DNA from: CAWBNS01 sp964445105
GTDB taxonomy: Bacteria; Chlamydiota; Chlamydiia; Chlamydiales; JAJFMA01
Direction of reading: 5' to 3'
Assembly (NCBI GenBank): GCA_964445105.1
Contig: CAYUJS010000022.1
Location: 1-29,270 of the forward strand
DNA: 29,270 nt
Of the stretch, positions 1 through 8,206 are shown one piece after another; position 1 is the stretch's first letter; every line of letters starts with the position of its first letter. A program made the position numbers and the translations under genes. The notes below the pieces were generated by a model that saw only the letters and a list, made by a program, of their open reading frames with translations, was not told the origin of the DNA and ran no database searches.

Positions 1-240
1 CCTTTGAAAAAAGCTAAAACTTGAGTTTATTACCTTATTCCCACCGTTTTAGTGTTCAATATTTGGGGGCCACCTCACACCTCTTGAAGCATAAGCTTCG
101 AAAGTTAGCCTTAAGTTTCAGTATAAAACAGTCGAGAAGCATATGTAGATTGGTTTGAAGAGCTACAGGATTCCGTTTGTTTTTTTATGCGCAGGTAAAA
201 TTATTTATTTTCTTTAATAGCGATTTCTGTTTTTTTAAGG

Positions 241-425
241 GAGCTGCTGTTTCTTTTGCAGCAGTTCCCGCTAAAAAAAGGAACCGACTGGCTCCGGGGC
301 CGCCATCAGCCTTATTTCGCTCCTCACCCCTAGCTTTGGCTACGAATTCGTTGCAAACTGAGCCTACTGTCAGCCCTCACTGAGCCGGTTTCTTCTTTTA
401 GCGCGAGCTGCTGCTTCTTTTGTAG
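241..425. repeat. Dispersed intergenic repeat, copy 1
   Basis: Positions 258-403 align with 20417-20539. The best block, 349-403 against 20484-20539, is about 78% identical over 55-56 bases. Within this copy the 21 bases at 241-261 return at 405-425 with two mismatches, so the unit is partly tandem with a period of about 164 bases. Shared elements in order are GCAGCAG, CTAAAAAA, CGTTG.AAACT.AGCCT, CT.GCTGA/ACTGAG.CC.GTTTC, a T-rich stretch and TAGCG. It is purely intergenic and has no open frame of note. Confidence 0.6.
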
Positions 426-453
426 GCTTATATATTTTTTCTCAGGTATCTGA

Positions 454-473
454 TAAAATGAAGAGATAGGGGG
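454..473 (+). promoter_or_regulatory. Possible -10 box and Shine-Dalgarno for the gene at 480
   Basis: TAAAAT at 454-459 is a reasonable -10 hexamer. The matching -35 position (about 431-436, TATATT) is weak. AGGGGG at 468-473 lies 6 bases before the ATG at 480 and fixes that start. Confidence 0.35.
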
Positions 474-479
474 CTATCC

Positions 480-929
480 ATGACAACAATCGACAAGCTT
501 GACTTTGGCGTGCATATTCAGTACGCCGAGCGGACGCAGTTCGTTGAGAGCGTGAAGAAGGAGTTTGGCCTCGACAAGGCTCAGGCGATCCCTCCGCACG
601 TGCAGATTGTGGATACCTACGCGCGCCCTGGCGAGCTCGATCTTTTGCTGGGGGTGGCGTCGGTTACGACGCCTTGGGCCATATTTGTCCGCCCGCGGCC
701 CTTGCATACGCGCAGGCGTCCGTCTTTCACGGTGGCGCGCGTGGCTCCCAGCCTTGGGACTTTGGCTGAGCAGGAAGAGCTGGAAAATATGCTCGACAGC
801 ATAGAGGCTGGCTCGGCAGACGAACAGCGGGAGAAGTTGGTGCTTATGGCTTGTTTTGCACAGATTAACAAACTCAACGGCTGGCTGTCGCATATCATCG
901 GACGGGTAGGGCAGTTCCTGCAGGGGTAG
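480..929 (+). CDS. Conserved small protein, possible type III secretion accessory
   Basis: This encodes a 149-residue soluble protein with no signal peptide or membrane segment. The start is set by AGGGGG six bases upstream. The N-terminal half is mixed strand/helix and contains 'PGELDLLLGVASV'. A basic proline-rich stretch (RPRPLHTRRRP, near residues 71-81) separates it from an acidic helical segment (EQEELENMLDSIEAGSADEQREK, split here only by description) and a hydrophobic C-terminal helix. It lies 6 bases before a TPR protein of type III chaperone type and probably shares its transcript. Length, fold outline and neighbour suggest one of the small chlamydial type III secretion proteins (the CT667 type), but that is from memory of the family rather than alignment. 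No catalytic motif is visible. The identity as a real gene is secure; the role is not. Confidence 0.75.
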   Translation: MTTIDKLDFGVHIQYAERTQFVESVKKEFGLDKAQAIPPHVQIVDTYARPGELDLLLGVASVTTPWAIFVRPRPLHTRRRPSFTVARVAPSLGTLAEQEELENMLDSIEAGSADEQREKLVLMACFAQINKLNGWLSHIIGRVGQFLQG

Positions 930-935
930 TAGTTC

Positions 936-1331
936 ATGGGAAAAATCAACTGGGCAGAAAAATTCGGCTGGTCGGATGAACAATTCGACGATTTGCGGCT
1001 TACGGGCTATGCCTACATCCGCCAGGGTAAATACGACATAGCCCTCCCCTTATTTGAAGCATTGACTATTTTAGATGGAGCCACTGCTTACGATGCTCAG
1101 ACGCTTGGCGCGCTCTATATTCAATTGGGCAATCCGGCCAAAGCGCTTCGCTTCTTAGATATAGCCCTCAAGCTGGAGGCTGGCCACGGGCCTTCTCTGC
1201 TTAACTTGGCCAAAGCTTTTTTTATGTTGGGTAACGTGGAGGAAGGACTTAAACTAGTGCGTATCCTGCGGAAGAACCCCGACTCTAATATCCGCAGCGT
1301 TTCTGAGGCGCTTATGCTCGCTTTTGCTTAG
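936..1331 (+). CDS. TPR protein, type III secretion chaperone-like (SctG/SycD type)
   Basis: The 131-residue protein is almost entirely tetratricopeptide-like helices. Recognisable repeats begin near residues 20 (GYAYIRQGKYDIALPLFEAL), 57 (LGALYIQLGNPAKALRFLD) and 91 (LAKAFFMLGNVEEGLKLV). Small all-TPR proteins of this size in chlamydiae act as cytoplasmic chaperones or co-chaperones for needle subunits and translocators of the type III apparatus (SctG/YscG or LcrH/SycD families). There is no signal peptide. The start ATG follows the upstream stop by 6 bases, so the two genes are probably co-translated. The rest of a type III operon is absent on either side: upstream is repeat-bearing non-coding DNA, and downstream is a convergent antiporter gene. 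The TPR fold is confident; the precise partner is unknown. Confidence 0.8.
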   Translation: MGKINWAEKFGWSDEQFDDLRLTGYAYIRQGKYDIALPLFEALTILDGATAYDAQTLGALYIQLGNPAKALRFLDIALKLEAGHGPSLLNLAKAFFMLGNVEEGLKLVRILRKNPDSNIRSVSEALMLAFA

Positions 1332-1385
1332 GCCAGTTGTTCGCTAACAAAGAGGAAACTGACTCAGCGCGGGCTGGCTGTTGTC

Positions 1386-3065
1386 TTAGGTAATCATTTG
1401 CGCAGCGCCCAGGGCTGGCATGCGCCCAAGGGTTTGCTCAAAGGCTTTTTTCTCTTCCTCTTCCGAGCATATGATGCGCACGTTGAGAGTAGCCAGTTGC
1501 TCCTGGTCTCCAGTGTAGCGCACGCGGGCGATGATGGGGATTTTTGGGTGTAGCTGGCGCGCAGAGTTAATCGCTCCGATAGTAGTGGCGATATCAGGCG
1601 AGGTAATGACGAGCAGGCTAGCTGATTCGACGTGGGCCTGCTCGAGAACATTCGGGCTGGCTGCATCCCCGTATAGGCCCTCGTGGTTTTCTGTTGTTAG
1701 CTTGGAAATCACATCGACATTGAGGTCGATAATAATCGTTTGGTACCCGATCTTTCTTAGCGTATCCACCACACCCTGGCCTACGGGCCCAAACCCGACG
1801 ACAATTGCTTTCGGGGTGATTTGCGAGGCGTAGGCGGCGGCCTTTTCTCTGCGCGATAGTTTAAAGAATCTGCGCTCACAAAATCTTGTAACCGGGTTAA
1901 CGCACTTAAAAAGCAACGGGTTGATGGCGATGGAAATCAAGGCGCACGCTACGATGAGGTCGTAGCCTGTATCGGGTAGCAGATTGTATTTGAGGGCCTC
2001 CTCAGAGACAATAAACGAAAATTCACCGATTTGCGCCAAGCCGATGGCTACCGTAAGCGCTGTCTTTAGAGGGTGCTTGAAGACAACCACCAGCAGGAAG
2101 GCGACTAGGGGCTTCACGACCAGAACAATGCCCAGAATAGCAAAAAATAAGCCCGTGTGCTCTACAATGGCCATGGGATTGAAAATCATGCCTACGGAGA
2201 GAAAGAAGACAACTACGAAAGCGTCTCTCAAGGGCAGCGCGTTGGCAGATACCTGGTGACGCACATCTGTCCGCCCGATCACCATGCCGGCGATAAAGGC
2301 GCCGAGCGCGATTGATGTGCCGAATGCGTAAGCGGACCCTTCAGCGATCACAAAAGTCAAGGCTAGTACGGTGAGGGTCATCAGCTCGTGGGATCGCGTA
2401 CGCGCTACTTTGACCAGGGAGTAGATAACAAATCTGCGGCCGACTGTAAAAATAATCCCCGCTAAGACAAGGAATTTCAGCAATACGATTACGATTGTGC
2501 CGGTTACAGCCGCGGTGGAGACCGCTTCACCCTGCGCGCTTTTTGCCATGATGGGCAGCAGCAGCAGCGCAAATACCGTGAGAATATCCTCCACGATCAG
2601 CCACCCGACTGCAATATGCCCTTGGGGTGAACCAAGAAGGCTATTGTCCGAGAGCACGCGCACGAGCACCACCGTACTGGCAACGCCGACGGCAATGCCC
2701 ACGACGACGCCCGCTTGCCAGCTCCAGCCCACGTATAGGATAAGAAACAGTGCGGCAACAGCAGAGATGATTGTCTGGATTACCGCTCCGGGGATAGCGA
2801 CTGCTTTGACGCTAGCCAGGTCCTCCCACTTAAAGTGCATGCCCACCCCGAACATCATCAGGATGACGCCAATCTCAGCCAGTTGCTCGGCGACTCTCTC
2901 GTCGGCTACAATCCCGGGTGAGTAAGGACCGATTAGATATCCCGCAAGGAGATAGCCAAGCAGGGGAGAGAGCCTTGCCCGGCGGGACAAGTACCCAAAC
3001 AGGCTTGCTAACGCAAACCCGAAGGTGAGGATAGTGACAATTTTTACTTGATAGTATTCCGGCAT
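1386..3065 (-). CDS. CPA2-family monovalent cation/proton antiporter with TrkA-N domain
   Basis: The 559-residue inner-membrane protein has an N-terminal Na+/H+ exchanger domain of about 12 hydrophobic segments (residues about 5-385), including 'LSPLLGYLLAGYLIGP', 'IGVILMMFGVGMHF' and 'LGAFIAGMVIG'. A C-terminal cytoplasmic Rossmann (TrkA-N/RCK) domain follows, beginning 'AIVVGFGPVGQGVVDTL' with the GxGxxG dinucleotide motif. This is the KefB/KefC/YbaL architecture, which exchanges K+ or Na+ for protons under nucleotide control. No separate TrkA-C domain follows, and the protein ends soon after the Rossmann fold. It is the last gene of a minus-strand run (fusion acyltransferase, cysS, antiporter), 83 bases after cysS. 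Its 3' end converges on the TPR gene with a 54-base gap. Family assignment is firm; ion specificity cannot be told. Confidence 0.9.
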   Translation of the reverse strand: MPEYYQVKIVTILTFGFALASLFGYLSRRARLSPLLGYLLAGYLIGPYSPGIVADERVAEQLAEIGVILMMFGVGMHFKWEDLASVKAVAIPGAVIQTIISAVAALFLILYVGWSWQAGVVVGIAVGVASTVVLVRVLSDNSLLGSPQGHIAVGWLIVEDILTVFALLLLPIMAKSAQGEAVSTAAVTGTIVIVLLKFLVLAGIIFTVGRRFVIYSLVKVARTRSHELMTLTVLALTFVIAEGSAYAFGTSIALGAFIAGMVIGRTDVRHQVSANALPLRDAFVVVFFLSVGMIFNPMAIVEHTGLFFAILGIVLVVKPLVAFLLVVVFKHPLKTALTVAIGLAQIGEFSFIVSEEALKYNLLPDTGYDLIVACALISIAINPLLFKCVNPVTRFCERRFFKLSRREKAAAYASQITPKAIVVGFGPVGQGVVDTLRKIGYQTIIIDLNVDVISKLTTENHEGLYGDAASPNVLEQAHVESASLLVITSPDIATTIGAINSARQLHPKIPIIARVRYTGDQEQLATLNVRIICSEEEEKKAFEQTLGRMPALGAAQMIT

Positions 3066-3148
3066 GATAATCGGAGCTTAGGCGACAATTGATTTTTTGC
3101 CAATGGAAGAGAAATTCTAGCCTCAACCTCTTGATTATCAGCTGCATT

Positions 3149-4585
3149 TTACAATTTTTTAAGTGTCGATCCTTCGGCGTTGTCTTCGACTGTATAGCCC
3201 GCTTTGGTAATGAATTCGCGCAGCTCATCGGCGAGCTTCCAGTCGCGTTCTTTACGCGCCTGAGTGCGCTTTTCTAGAGCGTCAACAAGCTCTTGAGGGG
3301 CCGGCTGTGAGCGTAAATCAAACGTAAGTACGCCTAACACGCGGTTGATTTGTTTTAGCCATTGAAGCGCATTCTCTGCATCAGCTTGGCTAAGCGCTCC
3401 GCGGTCAATCAGCGCATTGACCTCGCGCACAAAGTCGAACAGTGCGGCCAGGGCAGAAGAGATATTCAAATCGTCAGCCAAGGCGTGCAGAAACGCTTCG
3501 TGCGCGCGCCGGACTGCGGCATCGCTTTCGCTGGTGGAGACTCCTTCGACCACGCTCTCTAAACGCAAAATAAAATCGCTTAGGCGTTGCAGCGAAGACT
3601 TAGCGGCTTCTAAGCTCTGAAAGGTAAAATTGAGTTTGGTGCGGTAATGGGTCGACATCAGTAAATAGCGCACTTGGGGACCTGAATAACCCTTCTTAAG
3701 CAAATCCCTGAGCGTATAGAAATTGCCCTTGCTCTTAGACATCTTCGCATTATCTACCACAAGGTGCTCGGAATGCATCCAGAGCTTAGCGAAGGTCTTG
3801 CCAGAGCACGTTTCAGATTGTGCGATTTCGTTCTCGTGGTGGGGAAAAATATTATCTACCGCACCGACGTGAATGTCGAGAGTCTCCCCTAAAATACTCA
3901 TTGCCATGGCAGAGCACTCTAGATGCCAGCCGGGACGGCCGGGGCCCCAGGGGCTATTCCAAAAAATCTGTCCATCGCGTTCGGCATCATAGCTTTTCCA
4001 AAGGACAAAATCGGATACATGCTCCTTCTCATATTCGTCTGCGGCTACTCTCTCTGAAGCACCTGCTTGCAACTCATCCAAATGCAGGTGAGATAAACAT
4101 CCGTAGTTGGGGAACTTGCCGATGGCGAAATAGACGCTTTGGTCTCCGCCTTCGTAAGCTACCCCCTTGGCAATGAGCTGCTGGATCATTTCGACCATTT
4201 GAGGAATGTAATCCGTAGCTGCTGGGTAATGCTCTGCCGGCTCGATATTTAACGCATGCAAGTCATGAAAAAATGCTTTCTTAAACTTCTCGGTAAACGT
4301 GTCTAAATCGACGCCATTTTTGATCGCGCCGCGGATCGTTTTATCGTCGACATCTGTGAGGTTCATTACCTGGTTCACCTGATAGCCGAACAGCTGCAAG
4401 GTGCGCCTAAGAATGTCCTCGAACACATAGGTGCGGAAATTGCCAATGTGCGCGAAGTCATAGACGGTAGGTCCGCAGGTATACATACGCACCTGCAAAG
4501 GCTGCTGTGATGCAAATGGCTCTTTCTGACGGCTTAACGTATTGAAAAAGTGGAGGGGTGTGCGATTAACTTCAAGTTCTGCCAT
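3149..4585 (-). CDS. cysS: Cysteinyl-tRNA synthetase
   Basis: The 478-residue class I aminoacyl-tRNA synthetase charges tRNA-Cys in the cytoplasm. The sequence shows the N-terminal 'MYTCGPTVYDFAHIGNFRTY' block with the zinc-binding Cys37 and the HIGH-type motif (HIGN near residue 46). It also has 'GWHLECSAM' and 'FPHHENEIAQSE', which supply further zinc ligands, and 'AKMSKSKGNF' as the KMSKS loop. A DALR-type helical anticodon domain ends with 'RKERDWKLADELREFITKAGY', typical of the family. Length is normal. It lies 6 bases downstream of the acyltransferase fusion and 83 bases before the antiporter, all on the minus strand, so an operon is likely. Confidence 0.97.
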   Translation of the reverse strand: MAELEVNRTPLHFFNTLSRQKEPFASQQPLQVRMYTCGPTVYDFAHIGNFRTYVFEDILRRTLQLFGYQVNQVMNLTDVDDKTIRGAIKNGVDLDTFTEKFKKAFFHDLHALNIEPAEHYPAATDYIPQMVEMIQQLIAKGVAYEGGDQSVYFAIGKFPNYGCLSHLHLDELQAGASERVAADEYEKEHVSDFVLWKSYDAERDGQIFWNSPWGPGRPGWHLECSAMAMSILGETLDIHVGAVDNIFPHHENEIAQSETCSGKTFAKLWMHSEHLVVDNAKMSKSKGNFYTLRDLLKKGYSGPQVRYLLMSTHYRTKLNFTFQSLEAAKSSLQRLSDFILRLESVVEGVSTSESDAAVRRAHEAFLHALADDLNISSALAALFDFVREVNALIDRGALSQADAENALQWLKQINRVLGVLTFDLRSQPAPQELVDALEKRTQARKERDWKLADELREFITKAGYTVEDNAEGSTLKKL

Positions 4586-4591
4586 GATGAC

Positions 4592-7333
4592 CTACGCTAG
4601 ATTGCTCTGAAATCGATTCTGTAATTCTCTGTAATTTATCTTACCAGAACCCATGATTGGGATCTCCTGCAGATAATCTACGCTTGAGACCCTAACAAGA
4701 TTGCTAAAGCCCCCTTCCCGCAGCACGCTGTTTACCTCTTCTACGGAACTATGGAAGCGCGCAAAAAGGCCTATGCTTGGCCGCTCGCTTTCGTGCTCCT
4801 GTGCAACGATGGCTAACGAGGGTGAGTTGTCACTTAGCGTCCAACCTTGCTTGCGCGCAGCTTGCAGCAAAGCGTCCTCTATAGCTCCTAGGCTAACCAT
4901 TTCACCACCGATTTTGACGAACCGTTTTAGACGACCCGACAAAGTCAGGCGTCCAATGCTATCCAAAGAGCCCAAATCGCCTGTCTTATACCAACGGTGG
5001 CCATCGATCGTTACAAACGGGTCTGCTAAGCCAGGGTTTAGATACCCCTTAAAAATGCCCGGTCCACGAGCCAGCACCAGGCCGGTTTGGTCGACCCCCA
5101 GCAGTTCGTAGGTCTCTGGGTGTACTACGCGTAGCTCGGTGCCTGCGGGCACTTGACCGACTCCTTTTGGCTCTACGGTGCGTGAATTTAGCGTCAGCAC
5201 GGGCCCGCATTCAGTGATCCCGTATCCCTCCAGGATTGTGTCGGCAATACCAAGCTCTTGGCAGAGATCGTGCAATTCAGGAGGGGCCTTCTCTGCGCCT
5301 GTGACACAGTAGGACAAATGCTGTACATCTTCCTTGGTGGCTACTTTTAGCATTGACTTCAGGAAGGTAGGCGCGCCGCAAATAATATTAACTTTGTAGT
5401 GGTTTACGCAACGCGCTACGCTTGGTCCGTCTGTTGGTTTTGGATAGAAACAGGTGCGTAGACCGCCCAGTAGGCCCAAAAGGGAGGTTAAAGTAAACCC
5501 GAACGAATGGAAGGGAGGCAAAATTCCAAACAATACAAGGTCGGTGGCGAAGTTTAACCTCTCCAGAACGCCTTGCTGATTAGTCAAGATATTGCGTTGC
5601 GATAAAGGTACACCCTTTGGAGCCGCCTCAGTACCGCTCGTAAAAAGGACCACCGCAATGTCATCTTCGCTGCGTTCTTTCACACCGAAGGTTGTCAGGA
5701 GCTTATTGGTACTCTGCTTCGAGCGGTAAAGAGCGACCAGCTTATCCTTCAACGAGAATTGCGCGCGCGCATCTTCCAGGAACAAAAGCTTATCTTCGAC
5801 TCCTTCTAGATCGGTATTTTCCAGCCGGTCGATGAACGCCCAGGAAGAGAGCACGTGCTGGTATCCTGCTACTTCGGCTACCGACTTTAAGTGCCTCGAC
5901 CCTACAGTCCAGTTGACCATGACCGGGATTTTACCTGCGAGTTGGCAGGCTAAAATACAGGCCGAAGCTCCCACACTAGCGGGCAGCATTACTCCGATGT
6001 ACTGTCCTTCTAGCTTGCGAATGTACTCGGCCAAAAGAACTACACGCATTTTGAGCTGTGCATAGGACAGAACGCCCGAGCTCATGTCTGCGCAGGCGTC
6101 GCGCGGTCCCATGCGCGCGCAGTTGTTCAGAAAGACCTCAGCGATCGTCTTGCCCGGAGCTAGTCGCGCAGGATCTGGTCGCAGCGCAGCTGCTCGCCAG
6201 GTAGCCGTGGGGCCTAGTTCATCTTCGTGCGCAGAGGCAAAAGTAATCTGCTTGGCTGCGATGGCTATCAGTTTACCTACCGTAGTCAGCTCCGAAGGTG
6301 GGACCCCTTCCGCTCTAAACTGCTCCTGCAGGAATAACAGTATCTCCGAAGCATCCAGCGAGTCTAGGCCTAGGTCAGAGGCTAAGCTCATCTCAGGCAA
6401 AATTTCTTCCGCATTGCGCTTGGCAAGTTTTGCCAGGTAGTGCACAACCTGTGCGCGTACCTCGGGCGGGACGTTATCTATGCCGCTTTCGGCCTGCGGA
6501 TTATTTGCGTTGCCCTTTACCTTAGGCAGCTCCTCTCTCAGGAAGCTGTAGGAAACTAAGTGCAAACTCTCGCCTGGGCACTCTTTTTGCGTTAGCTTGG
6601 GATCAATTCCATCAGGTTTATTGTACCAGCGCTCTAGCCAGCGATTTAGCTCCAAGCGCGAGGCCTGCCACGGAAAATCTTTCGGCGCCGGTACGTACTC
6701 TACAACCACCTCGCGGCGAGGAGAAAAAAATATAAAGTTTTTGAGTGCAATCTTGATGCCCCGGCTTAGTGTGGGGAAGAAATAGGGTACTTTTCCGCCC
6801 GTCAAGGCCGTGGAGAAGATACTTCCATAAAGACCAGTCATGCGCACGAGTACCACATTCGCTTCAGGAACGCGCTGTAGAATGCTATGGGCCCCGGATG
6901 CGCCGCCGATCATTTCATAGTTCGAACGCTTTACCCTGCCAGCAGGCGCGAGCAGGAAACTTTCCCCGCGCTTTAAGCCCGCAGCCATTTCATCAAACGC
7001 CGCTTCACTGCGTCGCCGCTTCAGGCTATTAGAAGCGTTGGTCAGGTTGGGCACGGGGATTCCGCCCATGAACCTCATCAACCAGCCTACGCCGAACATG
7101 TAATAAAAATACTCCACCACCAGGGGTCTCAGGGAGAATTTTCGGTATACGCCGATAGCGACCAGGCTCGGATCGACGAAGATCGTGGGATGGTTAGGCA
7201 GAAAGATTATCCCCCCGCTTTTATTCAGGTTTTCTGGGGTCAGGTTTTCCAAGCCTTCGTACCGCACACGGTATCGAAAACAGAGCGATAGTTTAATAAA
7301 ATACAATATCGCAAGAGCTACGTATCTCTTCAT
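4592..7333 (-). CDS. aas: Acyltransferase / acyl carrier / acyl-ACP synthetase fusion (Aas-like)
   Basis: About 913 residues with three domains. A PlsC-type lysophospholipid acyltransferase comes first, with 'FLPNHPTIFVDP' near residues 44-55, an H-x5-D form of the catalytic motif, after an N-terminal hydrophobic segment. A carrier-protein domain (about 285-360) follows with the phosphopantetheine site 'LGLDSLDASE' (Ser about 325). An AMP-forming acyl ligase (about 390-905) ends the protein with 'LFTSGTEAAPKGVPLS', 'GYGITECGP' and 'WYKTGDLG'. Aas enzymes activate free fatty acids on a carrier and re-acylate lysophospholipids at the inner membrane; here the carrier appears to be built in. An ATG 24 bases further upstream (7357) is also open, but GGGAG seven bases before the ATG at 7333 favours the latter. 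It is the first gene of the run to cysS (6-base gap). Chlamydiaceae carry comparable activities as separate genes. Confidence 0.92.
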   Translation of the reverse strand: MKRYVALAILYFIKLSLCFRYRVRYEGLENLTPENLNKSGGIIFLPNHPTIFVDPSLVAIGVYRKFSLRPLVVEYFYYMFGVGWLMRFMGGIPVPNLTNASNSLKRRRSEAAFDEMAAGLKRGESFLLAPAGRVKRSNYEMIGGASGAHSILQRVPEANVVLVRMTGLYGSIFSTALTGGKVPYFFPTLSRGIKIALKNFIFFSPRREVVVEYVPAPKDFPWQASRLELNRWLERWYNKPDGIDPKLTQKECPGESLHLVSYSFLREELPKVKGNANNPQAESGIDNVPPEVRAQVVHYLAKLAKRNAEEILPEMSLASDLGLDSLDASEILLFLQEQFRAEGVPPSELTTVGKLIAIAAKQITFASAHEDELGPTATWRAAALRPDPARLAPGKTIAEVFLNNCARMGPRDACADMSSGVLSYAQLKMRVVLLAEYIRKLEGQYIGVMLPASVGASACILACQLAGKIPVMVNWTVGSRHLKSVAEVAGYQHVLSSWAFIDRLENTDLEGVEDKLLFLEDARAQFSLKDKLVALYRSKQSTNKLLTTFGVKERSEDDIAVVLFTSGTEAAPKGVPLSQRNILTNQQGVLERLNFATDLVLFGILPPFHSFGFTLTSLLGLLGGLRTCFYPKPTDGPSVARCVNHYKVNIICGAPTFLKSMLKVATKEDVQHLSYCVTGAEKAPPELHDLCQELGIADTILEGYGITECGPVLTLNSRTVEPKGVGQVPAGTELRVVHPETYELLGVDQTGLVLARGPGIFKGYLNPGLADPFVTIDGHRWYKTGDLGSLDSIGRLTLSGRLKRFVKIGGEMVSLGAIEDALLQAARKQGWTLSDNSPSLAIVAQEHESERPSIGLFARFHSSVEEVNSVLREGGFSNLVRVSSVDYLQEIPIMGSGKINYRELQNRFQSNLA

Positions 7334-8206
7334 ATAAGAACTCCCTGATTCTTTCATGCCGCAAATTGTGAGGGATGGTGACTAAATTCACAAGATGTTT
7401 AGCCACCTGTTGGTGGCTCTCAATTTGAAAATGACCTCGCCCTGAATTTAGCAGGCCTGGGGCGGTGCAAGAAACCAATCTTAAGACAACTTTAAGCATT
7501 TTAACGTCGTGCTGCCATGGTGTAATTCCCGCCTCAACATGCCTAGAGGGTGAGTGAGGAACTCGCAGTAACGCAAATCAGAACTTTTGCATGTGAGTAT
7601 TGTAACGTTGACACGCTCCTAGCGCTAGTTGATCCGTTATCCAAGTTTAGTCCTGAATGGGGCCGGCGTTTGGCCTCGAAGTGTCGGGCTGCACCCCCGC
7701 AACAACTTGGTCGGGATCTCTTTTGGTGTCCTGTCGCTCATCTGGTTCAGTCTAATCCTTTATCTTACAAGGTGCGGCCTGCATACTCAGGGCGCGAGCT
7801 TTACTGTTTTTTGTCCCCCGCAAGCTTACTCACCCGTGCGCTTTGGTGGGGCCTTTGCCTTACCTGATCGTCGGCTTTACGGTCGAGGCTATTGCCACCC
7901 TGGCCCTAACTTAAACCAGGGGGACAAGCTGCGTGTTAGTATGGTGCTTTTTAGCCTGCGCGTTCGCGCCCGCCTTAGTTTCCCCACAAGCAAACGCTGT
8001 CGTTGCCTTGGTTGACTGTACGATTCATAATTTCAGGTTGCCTCTGGTTAGCGCCTGGAAGTCCCTGGGCTGTTTCGTTGTTTAAAATCCTCACCGCCCG
8101 CGCGCACATGGCCATCCTAGGGCGTTGAGAGAGCCGATACAGGCAAAACCCTTACAGAGCCAAAGCCATCGTTCACAGAAGTTGATACGGTACTAGGAGA
8201 AATCAA
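7334..8206. other. Gene-poor region, possible decayed membrane-protein gene
   Basis: There is no intact gene with a good start. Overlapping frames at about 7700-8020 translate into hydrophobic stretches that change frame, for example 'LVGISFGVLSLIWFSLILYL', 'YSPVRFGGAFALP' and, in another frame, 'PYLIVGFTVEAIATLAL'. This is what a transporter-like gene broken by indels would look like, but no family is secure. A perfect 7-bp hairpin with a 4-base loop lies at 7401-7418, possibly in the leader of the minus-strand acyltransferase mRNA. Confidence 0.35.
7401..7418. other. Short perfect hairpin (AGCCACC-TGTT-GGTGGCT)
   Basis: The stem is 7401-7407 with 7412-7418 and the loop is TGTT. It lies about 70-85 bases upstream of the acyltransferase start on the minus strand, so it could be a leader structure. 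There is no T tract on either side, so it is not called a terminator. Confidence 0.35.

Larger units (their letters stand above)
1..479. other. Non-coding region with dispersed repeat
   Basis: No convincing gene lies here. A 68-codon frame at 177-383 has a biased, low-complexity translation and lies across repeat DNA, so it is not called. From about 241 onward the DNA belongs to an intergenic repeat that recurs near 20417-20540, described separately. A 9-bp stem (241-249 with 259-267, one G-T pair) sits at its left edge. The last 50 bases form the leader of the gene at 480. Confidence 0.6.

Noticed and set aside
177..383. 68-codon open frame on the plus strand
   Set aside because: It lies in the dispersed repeat, has a low-complexity translation and no ribosome site.
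474..983. 169-codon minus-strand frame
   Set aside because: It is antisense to two well-supported genes and ends inside both; composition is that of a shadow frame.
7550..8015. Two overlapping plus-strand frames of 105 and 128 codons
   Set aside because: Neither has a ribosome site or a steady coding pattern. They are kept only as a possible decayed gene.
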